Shown one piece after another: positions 17,695 through 27,319 of a stretch of 64,000 nt of DNA. The stretch comes from Ancylomarina euxina (lineage in GTDB: Bacteria; Bacteroidota; Bacteroidia; Bacteroidales; Marinifilaceae). How positions within the stretch are numbered: the first letter of the stretch is position 1; each line of letters opens with the position of its first letter. The DNA is taken from contig NZ_QQWG01000007.1 in the NCBI RefSeq assembly GCF_003863355.1, forward strand, positions 1-64,000. Reading direction: 5' to 3'. Made by a program: the position numbers and the translations under genes. The notes beneath the pieces are model-generated. The model was not told the origin of the DNA. It was given only the letters and a program-made list of their open reading frames with translations, and did no database searches.

Positions 17695-20190
17695 ATGAAA
17701 TACCTTTATAGTTGCCTTATCTTATTCTTATCCCTTTTTGCTAATGCTCAAAATATTGAAAATAAAGATACCATTAAATTGAACAGTATTTCGCCGGGCA
17801 ATAATCAGTTTGATGACCTAAAACCGTTAAAAGAAATCATTGGGGATGCCCAGATAGTTCTACTTGGGGAACCCACACATGGTGAAGGAAATGTATTTGA
17901 AGCCAAAACACGCTTAGTCAAATTTCTAAATCAGGAAATGGACTTTAACGTTTTAGCTTTTGAAAGTAGCTTATATGATTTCCACAAAATATATGAAACT
18001 ATAAGCGAAGGAGATAGCAAAGTAGATTGCCTAAAGCGATGTATTTATCCGATTTGGACAAAAGCAAATGAGTTTCAAGGCATGCTTAAATATCTAGTTA
18101 AACAGAATACAAAATTAGAAGTTACGGGCTTTGATTGTCAATTTATGAGTGAGTATTCTCAGGAAATGCTATTGGGTGATTTATTTATTCTCTCTGAAAA
18201 ATTAAATTTTAAGCTGAATGAAAAAGAGTTACAGTTCTTGAACGAAACACTTAATTATTTAAGTGAAAGTTTTGATGTTCCAGACACTTATAATTTGAAA
18301 CACTTAATTCGCTTAATTAATCGTTTTAAGCTAAAATTAAATCGTTTGGACACCCATAAAATCATCAATAAGCATCCCGTTCATTTATGGCAACAAGTCT
18401 TTTTCAATATAAAAGAAGTTGCAACAGATTACCATCAAAATCATCCATCACGTAAATCGAGAGAAGAATTTAAAGCCTCTGATAGTAATACACGAGATGC
18501 ACTTATGGCTAACAACTTGCTATATTTCATCAAACACAATCCAAATAAAAAAATTATTTGTTGGGGAGCTAATACTCATTTTGCAAATCAGCTAAAAGCT
18601 TTGAATAATAAAGAGCTTAGCAGTTTTGTTCCAATGGGTCGTATCTTAAAAAAAGAACTAGGTGATAAGAATGTTTTTATAATAGGTAGTACTTGCGCAA
18701 GTGGAGAATATGCGAGTATTTCGGAGAAATCTAAAACAGTTCCAAATCCACCAAAAGAAAGTATCGAAAGAAGATTAATATCTGATTCAATTACAAACGC
18801 GATCATTACCTTAAATAAAGAAGATAGTCTGGTTTGTTCCGCACTTGATTATAGACCGCTTAAAGGTAAATGGGGTAAAGTATTCGATGCACTTTTGTTT
18901 ATCAAGGAGACAAAGCGCTGCAATTTATATCAAGGAGACTTTAACTACGAAGAAGAACTCGAAGATTTAAATCAAGTGGTAGCAAAAACTTCTCAATCAA
19001 GAACATCAAGCTACAAATCAATTCGACAATCTGACATTTATAGAACAATTCTAGGGAAGATAATCATGCAGAAAAATGATGAGCCAATTCCGTATGTCAA
19101 TATCGGTTTAAAAAATGATGCTATAGGTACTATTAGCAACATGAAGGGGGATTTCAAACTGAACATTACCAATAAAAACCTCCAGGATACCGTCTGCTTT
19201 TCATGCATTGGCTACAAGATTCAATATCATCCGATAAAAGAATTTTTGAATGCATCGAAGTCAGAAATAAAAATGGAAGCTCAGAACTATGACCTCAATG
19301 AAGTGACAATATCTGTAGAAAGACTCACGGCAAAAAAGATACTTAGAAAAACGATCAGGGCAATCGATAAAAACTACTCTCAGAAAGCCTATACACAAGA
19401 TGTTTTGTTCCGTATAGAATCTGAACAAAAAAAATCAAGCTCTAAATATATCCTTGAATACATTAATCGCACTTTTGATAGTAATGGCTACAAACCAAGA
19501 TGGTTATTTATGACAAGTGTAAAAGAAGATAGACAACGTCTTGCAACTCGAATTGCTAATTTAGATTCAACAGGTAGGTTCCAACATAAATTTAGACCCA
19601 TCAAATTAAAATATATCGGTTTTCCTGCTTATCAAGATCTTATCAATTATAGAAAAAATTGTTTTCTAAACCCAATGAAATGGTTCAGATATGATTTTCA
19701 ACTTTCCGATACACTTAAATACAATGGACAAACTGTATTCAGAATCGATTTTAAATGTAAATACCCATCCCATAGAAGTACCTTACAAATTAGAGCATCA
19801 AAATACTATGGTTACATGTTCATAAATATGGCTGATAATGCCATTGTCAAGATCGAGACCTATACGATAAATGATAAAAGTAAGATTCATAATGCAGTGA
19901 AATATAAGGCTTATGAATCGGAGAATATTTGGTTCGAACGAGATGTTGTGTTATACCGAAAGCAAGGCCATAATTATTTTATAGATTATGCCTATCATTA
20001 CGATAATTGGCAAACAAAAAGTAGTAGTGAAAGATTTGGTTTTAAAGCAACACTATTAAAATCAAAGTCATTCAAAATCCCAAAGACATCTACGACTGTA
20101 AATGATGATTTTTGGTCAACGTATATGCAACATCATCGATACAGAAACAAATACCAGCATCAGAATATAAAAGAATTCAGTAAAAACTAA
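17695..20190 (+). CDS. Erythromycin-esterase-like domain fused to CarboxypepD_reg domain
   Basis: 831 residues. Signal peptide 1-18 (ending NAQ). Residues about 30-410 form an erythromycin-esterase-like domain: LLGEPTHGEGNVFEAK (Glu59, His62), VLAFESS, and ICWGANTHFANQ hold the expected catalytic Glu/His residues. A carboxypeptidase-regulatory-like beta domain starts near 451 (EPIPYVNIGLKNDAIGTISN), and a 290-residue beta-rich domain ends the protein, similar in pattern to the C-terminal part of the protein encoded at 8998-10218. Exported. Ere-like proteins include macrolide esterases but most have unknown substrates, so macrolide resistance should not be assumed. Confidence 0.85.
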   Translation: MKYLYSCLILFLSLFANAQNIENKDTIKLNSISPGNNQFDDLKPLKEIIGDAQIVLLGEPTHGEGNVFEAKTRLVKFLNQEMDFNVLAFESSLYDFHKIYETISEGDSKVDCLKRCIYPIWTKANEFQGMLKYLVKQNTKLEVTGFDCQFMSEYSQEMLLGDLFILSEKLNFKLNEKELQFLNETLNYLSESFDVPDTYNLKHLIRLINRFKLKLNRLDTHKIINKHPVHLWQQVFFNIKEVATDYHQNHPSRKSREEFKASDSNTRDALMANNLLYFIKHNPNKKIICWGANTHFANQLKALNNKELSSFVPMGRILKKELGDKNVFIIGSTCASGEYASISEKSKTVPNPPKESIERRLISDSITNAIITLNKEDSLVCSALDYRPLKGKWGKVFDALLFIKETKRCNLYQGDFNYEEELEDLNQVVAKTSQSRTSSYKSIRQSDIYRTILGKIIMQKNDEPIPYVNIGLKNDAIGTISNMKGDFKLNITNKNLQDTVCFSCIGYKIQYHPIKEFLNASKSEIKMEAQNYDLNEVTISVERLTAKKILRKTIRAIDKNYSQKAYTQDVLFRIESEQKKSSSKYILEYINRTFDSNGYKPRWLFMTSVKEDRQRLATRIANLDSTGRFQHKFRPIKLKYIGFPAYQDLINYRKNCFLNPMKWFRYDFQLSDTLKYNGQTVFRIDFKCKYPSHRSTLQIRASKYYGYMFINMADNAIVKIETYTINDKSKIHNAVKYKAYESENIWFERDVVLYRKQGHNYFIDYAYHYDNWQTKSSSERFGFKATLLKSKSFKIPKTSTTVNDDFWSTYMQHHRYRNKYQHQNIKEFSKN

Positions 20191-20193
20191 AAA

Positions 20194-20240
20194 AAACCTG
20201 ACAGATTTACTTACGAAATGTAAATAAATCTGTCAGGTTT
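20194..20240. terminator. Large palindromic terminator
   Basis: 16-bp perfect stem AAACCTGACAGATTTA/TAAATCTGTCAGGTTT, with a further TTAC/GTAA pairing in the loop. A-rich before and T-rich after, so it can work for both convergent genes. Confidence 0.75.
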
Positions 20241-20262
20241 AATATTGTGTCTAAATATTCTT

Positions 20263-21087
20263 TTATCCTGGGAACTTAGGGAATTTCTGAAAATCGGGGT
20301 CACGTTTCTCTAGGAATGCATTCTTCCCTTCTTGAGCTTCTTCCATCAAGTAATACATCATGGTTGCATCGCCAGCAAACTCCATCATACCTCTTTGTCC
20401 ATCAAGCTCGGCATTTAGGCCACGCTTAATCATACGAAGAGCCATTGGGCTACGCTTCATCATAATCTGACACCACTCAACAGTTGTATCCTCTAGGTCT
20501 TCAAGAGCAACAACTTTGTTTACCATGCCCATTTCTTCAGCTTCCTTAGCGGTATACTGCTGACATAAGAACCAAATTTCGCGCGCTTTTTTCTGACCAA
20601 CGTGTCGAGCCAGGTATGAAGAACCAAAACCTGCATCGAAACTACCTACCTTAGGACCCGTTTGTCCGAACATAGCATTGTCCGAAGCAATGGTTAAGTC
20701 GCAAACCACGTGTAAAACGTGACCACCACCAATAGCGTAACCATTCACCATAGCAACAACTGGCTTGGGCATAGAACGAATCGCTTTGTGCAAGTCCAAT
20801 ACATTCAATCTTGGTACACCATGCTCATCAATATATCCACCAACTCCTTTTACATTTTGATCACCTCCCGAACAAAAAGCTTTGTCTCCAGTACCCGTGA
20901 ATACAATTACGCCAATATCAGAACGCTCACGGCAAATTTCCATAGCATCAAGCATATCGAAATTCGTTTGAGGACGAAAAGCATTATAAACCTCTGGGCG
21001 GTTGATGGTAATTTTTGCAATTCCTTCGAAAAAATCAAATTTGATATCTTCGTATTCTTTTATAGTAGTCCAGTTTCTAGTTGTCAT
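20263..21087 (-). CDS. menB: 1,4-dihydroxy-2-naphthoyl-CoA synthase
   Basis: Crotonase-fold enzyme that cyclises o-succinylbenzoyl-CoA to 1,4-dihydroxy-2-naphthoyl-CoA in menaquinone synthesis. Diagnostic blocks: [23 protein letters not shown] (oxyanion-hole region), [20 protein letters not shown] and [15 protein letters not shown]. 274 residues from the ATG at 21087 ([12 protein letters not shown]), which matches the family start; an in-frame GTG seven codons upstream is possible but unlikely. Last gene of the minus-strand men cluster, 71 nt after menD. Confidence 0.96.
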   Translation of the reverse strand: MTTRNWTTIKEYEDIKFDFFEGIAKITINRPEVYNAFRPQTNFDMLDAMEICRERSDIGVIVFTGTGDKAFCSGGDQNVKGVGGYIDEHGVPRLNVLDLHKAIRSMPKPVVAMVNGYAIGGGHVLHVVCDLTIASDNAMFGQTGPKVGSFDAGFGSSYLARHVGQKKAREIWFLCQQYTAKEAEEMGMVNKVVALEDLEDTTVEWCQIMMKRSPMALRMIKRGLNAELDGQRGMMEFAGDATMMYYLMEEAQEGKNAFLEKRDPDFQKFPKFPG

Positions 21088-21158
21088 ATTTCTTAGTTTT
21101 TCATCCACAAATTATAAATGCAAAAACAGCTTTAATGTCATGGATATTATAATGCTAT

Positions 21159-22853
21159 TTATATCTCTCTTAAGTTTTTAAAGTAGTCTTTTAGTACTAC
21201 ATCATTCAGTTCTCTTGGAGTTTTTAACTCCAAAATACCAGCCCTTTCATCCGCCTTATAAAAATCTGACAAGGTCTGATCAAGGGTTTCCATACTATCG
21301 GCATAAAAATAATCTAAACCATATGTTTCGGCAAGCTTATCAGCACGATATTCTTGAGTCGTTTCAAAATATTCTTCCAATTCGGGAGCATCAGATGGCC
21401 CAGGAATAAAACGGAAGATACCACCACCTCCATTATTAATTAAAACAAGCTTCAGTCGATTATTCAGATATCTATTCCACAAGCCATTACTGTCGTAAAA
21501 AAAGCTAATATCACCTGTTATAAGCGTTGTGATTTTATTATTCACATGTGATGCTCCAACAGCGGTTGATGTACATCCATCGATACCTGAAGTGCCGCGA
21601 TTTGAATTACAAAGAAGGTTTTGATTCATTTTAAACAACTGCGCATAGCGAACAACGGATGAGTTGGCCAATTGCAGATTGCCTCCCTCAGGAATAACTT
21701 TTAAAATCGATTCAAAAACCTTTAAATCTGACCATTCTGTTTTTTGCAGATAAGTATCATGAACTAAATCACAAGCTTGATCTCTAGCTTTCCAAACTTC
21801 AGCATATACACTTTCAGTTTCATTAAGATGAGCAATAAGATCCTCAAAAAAATGGTCCGGGGAAAGATCAATATGTGAACTTAGAGTTTGGAATGTATCA
21901 ATAAAGGTATCTTCTTTTCCAATGAACCAATGCTTTTTATACGTATGATCTCTCAAGAATGATTTGATCTTTTTAGAAACCAATGGCCCTCCAAAATTGA
22001 TGAGTAAATCGGGTTGAAAATTTGGAATTTCATCATCAGAGAAACTTGTAATCACCCTATCAATACAAGGTAAAAAAGCCTGATCTTGCAGATTTGAGAT
22101 ACTCTCAGTCAAGACTACAACCTGCTTATATTTAGCCAACTGACTTAAACATACATTTAGCTTTTCATTCTTTGGCAGTAGGCCAGCTAGAATCAAAATT
22201 TTCTTTGAAGCTTGCCATTCCTGACTCAGGATCTCTTTAGCTTCATTTGAAAGTGCATCTTTAGAAAGCAGCTTATTAATAATTCTTTCAGATTTATATT
22301 CATTAACCTTCTCACCATAAAGAGGTTCTCTAAATGGAACATTAATATGAACCGGACCCATTCTTCCAGAAATGGATTTAGATAAAGCCTCATTCATTAT
22401 TCTATTAATACTCCATAAATCATCAGTACCCTTGTAAGCAATAGGTAAATGATAGCTTGCTTTTACAAAATTCTGTAAAACATTTACTTGATCTATAGCC
22501 TGACTATCATCCTGACCTATCCACTCTTGTGGGCGATCGGCTGAAATAACCACTAAAGGCAATCGTTGATAAAATGCTTCAGCTATTGCTGGTGCATAGT
22601 TTAATAAAGCTGTACCCGATGTGCAAACTAAACCGACTGGTTTTCCTGTTTGTTGAGCAATTCCCAAAGCAAAATAACCAGCACTTCGTTCATCAACTAT
22701 TACAGGAGTTTCGATTCTTGTATCACGTGCGAAAGAGATCGTTAATGGGGCATTTCTCGATCCTGGAGAAATCACCACATGCGCCATTCCCTTTGCAACA
22801 CAAATATTTATAATTTCATTAACACCTAATATATCTGATGTATTTTGAGTCAT
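21159..22853 (-). CDS. menD: 2-succinyl-5-enolpyruvyl-6-hydroxy-3-cyclohexene-1-carboxylate synthase
   Basis: Thiamine-diphosphate enzyme that adds 2-oxoglutarate to isochorismate, the second step of menaquinone synthesis. 564 residues. N-terminal HVVISPGSRNAPLTISFA (Pyr domain), GLVCTSGTALLNYAPAIAEA and the PP-domain GTSGIDGCTSTAVGAS and TGDISFFYDSNGLW are MenD signatures; GDI-(about 26 residues)-NN is the ThDP/Mg motif. It lies 27 nt after menF on the same strand. Cytoplasmic. Confidence 0.97.
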   Translation of the reverse strand: MTQNTSDILGVNEIINICVAKGMAHVVISPGSRNAPLTISFARDTRIETPVIVDERSAGYFALGIAQQTGKPVGLVCTSGTALLNYAPAIAEAFYQRLPLVVISADRPQEWIGQDDSQAIDQVNVLQNFVKASYHLPIAYKGTDDLWSINRIMNEALSKSISGRMGPVHINVPFREPLYGEKVNEYKSERIINKLLSKDALSNEAKEILSQEWQASKKILILAGLLPKNEKLNVCLSQLAKYKQVVVLTESISNLQDQAFLPCIDRVITSFSDDEIPNFQPDLLINFGGPLVSKKIKSFLRDHTYKKHWFIGKEDTFIDTFQTLSSHIDLSPDHFFEDLIAHLNETESVYAEVWKARDQACDLVHDTYLQKTEWSDLKVFESILKVIPEGGNLQLANSSVVRYAQLFKMNQNLLCNSNRGTSGIDGCTSTAVGASHVNNKITTLITGDISFFYDSNGLWNRYLNNRLKLVLINNGGGGIFRFIPGPSDAPELEEYFETTQEYRADKLAETYGLDYFYADSMETLDQTLSDFYKADERAGILELKTPRELNDVVLKDYFKNLREI

Positions 22854-22880
22854 TCTTATTTTTTTTGATCTAAAATTCTA

Positions 22881-24017
22881 TCATGAAAGCTTACAAGCCT
22901 TTATCACAGACAAGAGTGTTTGAGCTTTATGTTGGGTTTCTTCCCATTCCTTTTGAGGAATAGAATCAGCTGTGATTCCACCACCAACAAATAAAGATAA
23001 TTGATTTTCTGTTATTTTCATGGTTCGTAAATTCACATATAAAGCAAAGTCTCCATTCGCTTCCAGTGGTCCCCAATAACCCGCATAATATTCCCTGTCG
23101 TGGGTTTCGACAGCTTTAATTAAATCTAGTGCCTTTAATTTAGGCAAGCCACAAACGGCAGGTGTTGGGTGTAAAGCTGTTATCATCTTAGCCTTATCCT
23201 CAAAACTCAGATTTCTCTCTATTTTAAACTCTGTTTTCAAATGAGCAACTTGTCCTGCCTTTACTGTAAATGGACCTTTCTTTTCGAATTTATCAATTGA
23301 GTTGTCTTTAAAAACAGTTTCAATATAATCACTTACGAAAGCTTGTTCTTCAATCTCCTTGGCTCCCCATTCAATATCTGACAAATTAGAGCTCGATACT
23401 GGCAAAGTTCCGGCTAGAGCAACTGTTTCTGTTTTATTATTTTCTGATTTTAGGAGTAACTCTGGGCTCGCCCCCATCCATGAACAAATTCCAGGAAGAG
23501 AAACAAAGGAAACAAATGCTTTTGGATAATACTGGCAAAGCTGAACAAACAAAGATGGGCTATCCAGACTTTTATCGTTCTTTTCAATCTGAATACGAGA
23601 TAAAATAGCCTTTTTCAAACTCTTCCCTTTTAAAGTCTCTAGTATTTCATCTAATTGAGAGAAATAGTCTGACTCAGAGCTTTCAATACAAAGGCCATTT
23701 TCTTTAAAATCAAGCTCATTCTTAAATCGGTTCAAGTTTTGAATCTCTTCTTCATTAATGTTCTCAGAACTAAAACCAATATCCTCACGGATAAACCAAG
23801 AAGTGTATTTATCGTTTGAATCGAAGGGCGCCATCACAAAACCTTGTTTGCTTTGCAGATCAGTAACATTTTGGAAACTCATCAAATTCAAATCCTTCTG
23901 AATACCGATCTTAATAAAATCTGAATTTGGCAATCGGTAAGTAAAAAAAGGAAGATGATTGTTCAAACAATACTTGAGAATACTCTCTATCTTTTCCAAA
24001 ACAAACGCATCTATCAT
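22881..24017 (-). CDS. menF: Isochorismate synthase
   Basis: Chorismate-utilising enzyme that makes isochorismate for MenD. 378 residues. C-terminal chorismate-binding domain: KAILSRIQIEKN, GASPELLLKSENNKTETVALAGT, LHPTPAVCGLPK, YYAGYWGPLEANGDFALYV and FVGGGI. The N-terminal third is less conserved, as usual. The start codon overlaps the stop of the thioesterase gene (ATGA), so the two are translationally coupled. Could in principle serve siderophore synthesis (EntC), but the position beside menD and menB fixes the assignment. Confidence 0.95.
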   Translation of the reverse strand: MIDAFVLEKIESILKYCLNNHLPFFTYRLPNSDFIKIGIQKDLNLMSFQNVTDLQSKQGFVMAPFDSNDKYTSWFIREDIGFSSENINEEEIQNLNRFKNELDFKENGLCIESSESDYFSQLDEILETLKGKSLKKAILSRIQIEKNDKSLDSPSLFVQLCQYYPKAFVSFVSLPGICSWMGASPELLLKSENNKTETVALAGTLPVSSSNLSDIEWGAKEIEEQAFVSDYIETVFKDNSIDKFEKKGPFTVKAGQVAHLKTEFKIERNLSFEDKAKMITALHPTPAVCGLPKLKALDLIKAVETHDREYYAGYWGPLEANGDFALYVNLRTMKITENQLSLFVGGGITADSIPQKEWEETQHKAQTLLSVIKACKLS

Positions 24018-24436
24018 AGCTGTTTCTTTAACACTACGTTAGTCAATCGACAAATTGAGATGAGCTTATCCTGTTCATTGCAGATATTAATTTCAACAAT
24101 ATGACTTGTTCTACCCTTATGTATAAATTTAGCCTTTGCCCTTAATGTTCCTTTTTTGACACTTCGAATATGATTGGCATTTATCTCCATCCCTTTCACT
24201 TCAAATCGATCCATATCGATATGAATAACTGAAAGAGCAGAGCCCACAGATTCTGCTAAAGCTAAAGTCGCTCCACCATGTAAAATACGCATGGGCTGAT
24301 AATGCTTAGATGTCACTGGCATTTCTGCAACCAGATAATCTTCACCAATTTCGGTATATAAAATTCCTAAGTGTTCCATAAGTGTATCGGAACTGATCTT
24401 ATTTAGGACTTGAAGTTTTTCTTCTGTGTTAATCAT
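24014..24436 (-). CDS. menI: Hotdog-fold thioesterase, likely DHNA-CoA hydrolase
   Basis: 140 residues with the PaaI/4HBT hotdog pattern: MRILHGGATLALAESVGSALS (HGG followed by the catalytic-type Glu) and MEINANHIRSVKKG. First gene of menI-menF-menD-menB and coupled to menF by an ATGA overlap. In this context it should hydrolyse 1,4-dihydroxy-2-naphthoyl-CoA, the product of MenB. The family alone does not fix substrate; the operon does. A TATATTTG -7 box ends four bases before the ATG. Confidence 0.9.
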   Translation of the reverse strand: MINTEEKLQVLNKISSDTLMEHLGILYTEIGEDYLVAEMPVTSKHYQPMRILHGGATLALAESVGSALSVIHIDMDRFEVKGMEINANHIRSVKKGTLRAKAKFIHKGRTSHIVEINICNEQDKLISICRLTNVVLKKQL

Positions 24437-24440
24437 CTAA

Positions 24441-24448
24441 CAAATATA
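24441..24448 (-). promoter_or_regulatory. -7 element right at the men operon start (possible leaderless mRNA)
   Basis: TATATTTG on the minus strand matches TAnnTTTG. A TTTT (for TTTG) lies 19 nt upstream. The predicted start of transcription would coincide with the ATG at 24436. Confidence 0.4.
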
Positions 24449-24572
24449 TAACAATAGATAGAGATGGAAAACTGGAATGCAGATTGATTTTAGGAAAGAA
24501 TATACTATTGTTCGTTTTATCGATATGAATTGTCAGCTAAAAATTCACTTAGGAAACATCAATATAAAGGCA

Positions 24573-24601
24573 TAAAAAAAGCCCAATTCACATTGAGCTT
24601 T
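24573..24601 (-). terminator. Terminator of the cold-shock gene
   Basis: On the minus strand AAAGCTCAAT/ATTGGGCTTT (one G-T pair) with loop GTGA, followed by a T-run. Confidence 0.8.
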
Positions 24602-24626
24602 AGAAAGAAAATTCTTATTAAGAGAA

Positions 24627-24818
24627 TTAGTCCATTTTTACATTAACGGCATTCATTCCTTTTTTTCCTTCAACAACATCGAAAGAAACAACGTCTCCCT
24701 GGTCAATTTTGTCAATTAATCCTGTTACGTGTACAAAGATGTCTTCGTCTGTCTCATTGTTTTTAATGAAACCAAAACCTTTAGTTTCATTAAAGAATTT
24801 TACGGTACCTTGTGGCAT
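24627..24818 (-). CDS. Cold-shock domain protein (CspA family)
   Basis: 63-residue single OB-fold protein that binds single-stranded RNA/DNA and acts as an RNA chaperone. RNP1 KGFGFI and RNP2 DIFVHV are intact; the start MPQGTVKFFNETKGFGFI is canonical. The 5' UTR is A/T-rich and long (upstream gene start more than 600 nt away), which suits the post-transcriptional control typical of csp genes. Monocistronic, with its own terminator. Confidence 0.96.
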   Translation of the reverse strand: MPQGTVKFFNETKGFGFIKNNETDEDIFVHVTGLIDKIDQGDVVSFDVVEGKKGMNAVNVKMD

Positions 24819-24992
24819 ACTTCAATTATTTAATATTAATAGCATTGTAAATTTACTTAATTTGATGAAAAATAATAATTATGAGTCGATTATTTTAAAA
24901 AAAAATATCTCTTTTATTTAAAAACTATTGCTAATTATATGTTTTCTAGCACTAGTCCCAATTTTCATTTAAACCTAATTCCTCAATCAATC

Positions 24993-25481
24993 TTATTTCT
25001 CTTTGCCAAGCCCACTCGTTCCAGCATCGAAAACATATTTCCAATTATTATTTTCATCTTTTTTCCAAATAGAAACATAAGAGCCTCTAAAGGTTGAATC
25101 AGGAGTTATGTACTTATAAAAACCATAAGTATATGCCAGATCTCTTGATGCAGCAACATCAACATACTCGGGTTCCCAGATCAATGTATTTCCGGCAACT
25201 TCTGTTTTCAGAAATAGGGCCTTTATATTTTCCTTACCCTTAACAGGATATGAGTTATCACGTAACATGACAGCCTTGTCTGAGGCGTACTTATAAAATG
25301 AAGCGGCCATTCCATGCTCTTGCGAATAAGCTGAAAAAGATCGGTCAGTTTCCAGAACCGTCTTACATTCTTCAATTAATGATGTTGATTTTCCGCATGA
25401 CAATAGGACTAACAATAATATTGACGCGAATGAGATCTGAATTAAATTTTTATTTGGCATAGCTTTCATTATTTTAGACAT
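24993..25481 (-). CDS. Lipoprotein with DUF4440/SnoaL-like (NTF2) fold
   Basis: 162 residues with a lipoprotein signal (lipobox LLSC, Cys about 29). The mature part follows the DUF4440 pattern: early helix with ETDRSFSAYSQEHGMAASFYKY, then GKENIKALF, LIWEPEYVDVAASRDLAYTYGFYKY and GSYVSIWKKDENNNWKYVFDAGTS. These NTF2-like proteins bind small ligands or act as unknown enzymes. Envelope located. Start uncertain; two internal Met codons (residues 5 and 8) would also leave an intact signal peptide. Confidence 0.85.
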   Translation of the reverse strand: MSKIMKAMPNKNLIQISFASILLLVLLSCGKSTSLIEECKTVLETDRSFSAYSQEHGMAASFYKYASDKAVMLRDNSYPVKGKENIKALFLKTEVAGNTLIWEPEYVDVAASRDLAYTYGFYKYITPDSTFRGSYVSIWKKDENNNWKYVFDAGTSGLGKEK

Positions 25482-25547
25482 CTAAAATAATAAAACTTAT
25501 TACCATATAGAATTATTTTTTTTTAACCATCACATAATAGTCACTCA

Positions 25548-25850
25548 ATGCACATCAATAAACTATCACAGGAAATTGAAATGTTTGGTATAGATAAAAA
25601 GCAAATCTATAAAAATGGTCAATTTGAATCTCTAATTGTTGCTGTTAAAAAAGGCATGATTGTTCCCGCTCAGCCAGCTCCTGCCGATGCTGGTTTATAT
25701 CTGATTTCAGGAAAGATCGAATTTGAAATTGCTGGGAAAATAACACTTGTTGAAGCTGACGACTTTTTTTCTTTCTCAGCAGAGGAATTACATGCCTTAA
25801 AGGCTCTTGAAGATTCCAAGTTCATCATATCGAGAAACCTTTTTGAATAA
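25548..25850 (+). CDS. Small cupin-fold protein
   Basis: 100 residues. The pattern GLYLISGKIEFEIAGK, then VEADDFFSFSAEELHALKAL fits a single cupin barrel, but only one His of the usual metal set is evident (HALKA), so metal binding is doubtful. Faces the lipoprotein gene divergently with a 66-nt gap. A long hairpin terminator follows. Role unknown. Confidence 0.75.
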   Translation: MHINKLSQEIEMFGIDKKQIYKNGQFESLIVAVKKGMIVPAQPAPADAGLYLISGKIEFEIAGKITLVEADDFFSFSAEELHALKALEDSKFIISRNLFE

Positions 25851-25861
25851 TGAAGCAAAAT

Positions 25862-25904
25862 AAAGAGAGGCTGTCAATTTAATTGACAGCCTCTCTTTAT
25901 TCTT
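25862..25904. terminator. Bidirectional terminator
   Basis: Nearly perfect 17-18 bp palindrome starting AAAGAGAGGCTGTCAATT, with A/T-rich tails on both sides, between convergent genes. Confidence 0.82.
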
Positions 25905-25916
25905 TTAGAACTTATT

Positions 25917-26333
25917 CTATTCTTCGCCTGAAGTTTCTTCTTTCTCAGCTTCAACTTCATTCAACATATCGTTTTCCTGAAGAATATTATACCACTGAAA
26001 GATTTTCTTCATATCAGAAACATAAACACGATCTTCATCATAATTAGGTAGAATTTCCTTCATATAAGCTTTCAGCTCATTACCCGAAGATTTGTGGCTG
26101 ATCGATTGTCCACCATTCTCTTTTTCCTTGATATTCTTAATTACTTCTTGTAACTGAACATCTCCTTCTTCTGTAAAAATTGCGATATCCTCTAAAGCTG
26201 AAATTTTTGAAGTCGCATGTGCAGGCATACGTTTCTTATCGATTAAAGACTCAACGATAAAACCACTTTTTGAGTTTGAAACTAATTTAAACAGACCAGT
26301 CTGTCCTGATATAGCTAATATTCCTTTCAACAT
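25917..26333 (-). CDS. DUF5606 family protein
   Basis: 138 residues. N-terminus MLKGILAISGQTGLFKLVS and the following SL domain-like strand pattern (GFIVESLIDKKRMPAHATSKISALEDIAIFT split in strands) are those of the DUF5606 family found almost only in Bacteroidota. Middle part is Lys/Glu-rich; C-terminal helix KKIFQWYNILQENDMLN is conserved; the tail is acidic. No signal peptide, so cytoplasmic. No function is established. Its neighbour on the same strand is a DnaJ/TerB protein. Confidence 0.85.
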   Translation of the reverse strand: MLKGILAISGQTGLFKLVSNSKSGFIVESLIDKKRMPAHATSKISALEDIAIFTEEGDVQLQEVIKNIKEKENGGQSISHKSSGNELKAYMKEILPNYDEDRVYVSDMKKIFQWYNILQENDMLNEVEAEKEETSGEE

Positions 26334-26425
26334 ATTGTCATTTTTTTAGTTGGAAGCACAAAAATAAAATTCCGGTTGATTAAAAAAAATTAATTACGAG
26401 TATATTTTAATCCTCAACCCTTATA

Positions 26426-27142
26426 TTATGCAAATGCTCTCTCTTTTTTTATTTTTTCGTAAGCCTCGCTTACTTTTTGAAATTTCTCTTTTGCCGCTTT
26501 CTGTACATCTTCACCCAAATAACTCACTTTATCAGGATGATATTTAACCGCCATTTTTCGGTAAGCTTTCTTAATTTCATCATCACTCGCTGTTTTTTCA
26601 ATTTCCAGAACTTGATAAGCCCATCCATTTTCCTGAATAAACATGGATTTAATAGAATTATAATCGGCTGATTTTACTCCCATATGGTAATAAATTCGTT
26701 CAATCATTTTCAGCTCTGAATCGTCAATCGATCCATCAGCTTGAGCTATACCAAATAGGAAATGCAACAGTTGTAATCGTGACGAATAATCAAGTTGCTG
26801 ACTTATTTGCATACAAACCTGTTCTACAGGAATATCTCGATTCAAAATATCACGCAATAGAGTCAATGCCTCTCCTGTTTTCTCTGTTCCGAAACTCTTA
26901 ACCAAATATGCTTTTACGTAATCCAGTTCCGATTTTAGAACCTTACCATCAGCTTTCATTACAGCAGCAACAAGGACCAATAAACTCATCAAAAAATCAC
27001 CTTGAGTTGTTGCTGAACGTCCTGTGGCTTTTATATCAACTGAATCGAAGGCTGATCCTACGAAATAACCTAATACACCACCTATTGGACCTAAAAAAGC
27101 CCAACCAAGCCCACCAACGATCCATTTCCCAAATTTTGCCAT
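26426..27142 (-). CDS. TerB-like / DnaJ-domain protein (DjlA-like)
   Basis: 238 residues. A glycine-rich hydrophobic N-terminus ([20 protein letters not shown], 10-29) may insert in the membrane. Residues about 45-165 form a TerB-type helical domain ([20 protein letters not shown] and [20 protein letters not shown], Asp-rich turns). The C-terminal J domain (about 173-238) has the HPD motif in KYHPDKV, needed to stimulate Hsp70 ATPase. The combination is that of DjlA co-chaperones. Confidence 0.92.
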   Translation of the reverse strand: MAKFGKWIVGGLGWAFLGPIGGVLGYFVGSAFDSVDIKATGRSATTQGDFLMSLLVLVAAVMKADGKVLKSELDYVKAYLVKSFGTEKTGEALTLLRDILNRDIPVEQVCMQISQQLDYSSRLQLLHFLFGIAQADGSIDDSELKMIERIYYHMGVKSADYNSIKSMFIQENGWAYQVLEIEKTASDDEIKKAYRKMAVKYHPDKVSYLGEDVQKAAKEKFQKVSEAYEKIKKERAFA

Positions 27143-27319
27143 TATAATATTTGATTTGAAAGATTAAAACGAATTAAGAAGAGTTCTCCTTACACTATTC
27201 GCGAGAAACAAAGAAACAAAAAGAAGTCGGAAATCTTTGCTCATTGTTTGTGGAAATATTCTGAGCTTAACAAAGTTTAACGACAAATTAGGTCGAATTA
27301 ATACTTATACAGAGTCCTA

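Noticed and set aside
18588-18806. 72-residue open frame on the minus strand inside the esterase gene
   Set aside because: Shadow of a well-supported coding sequence.
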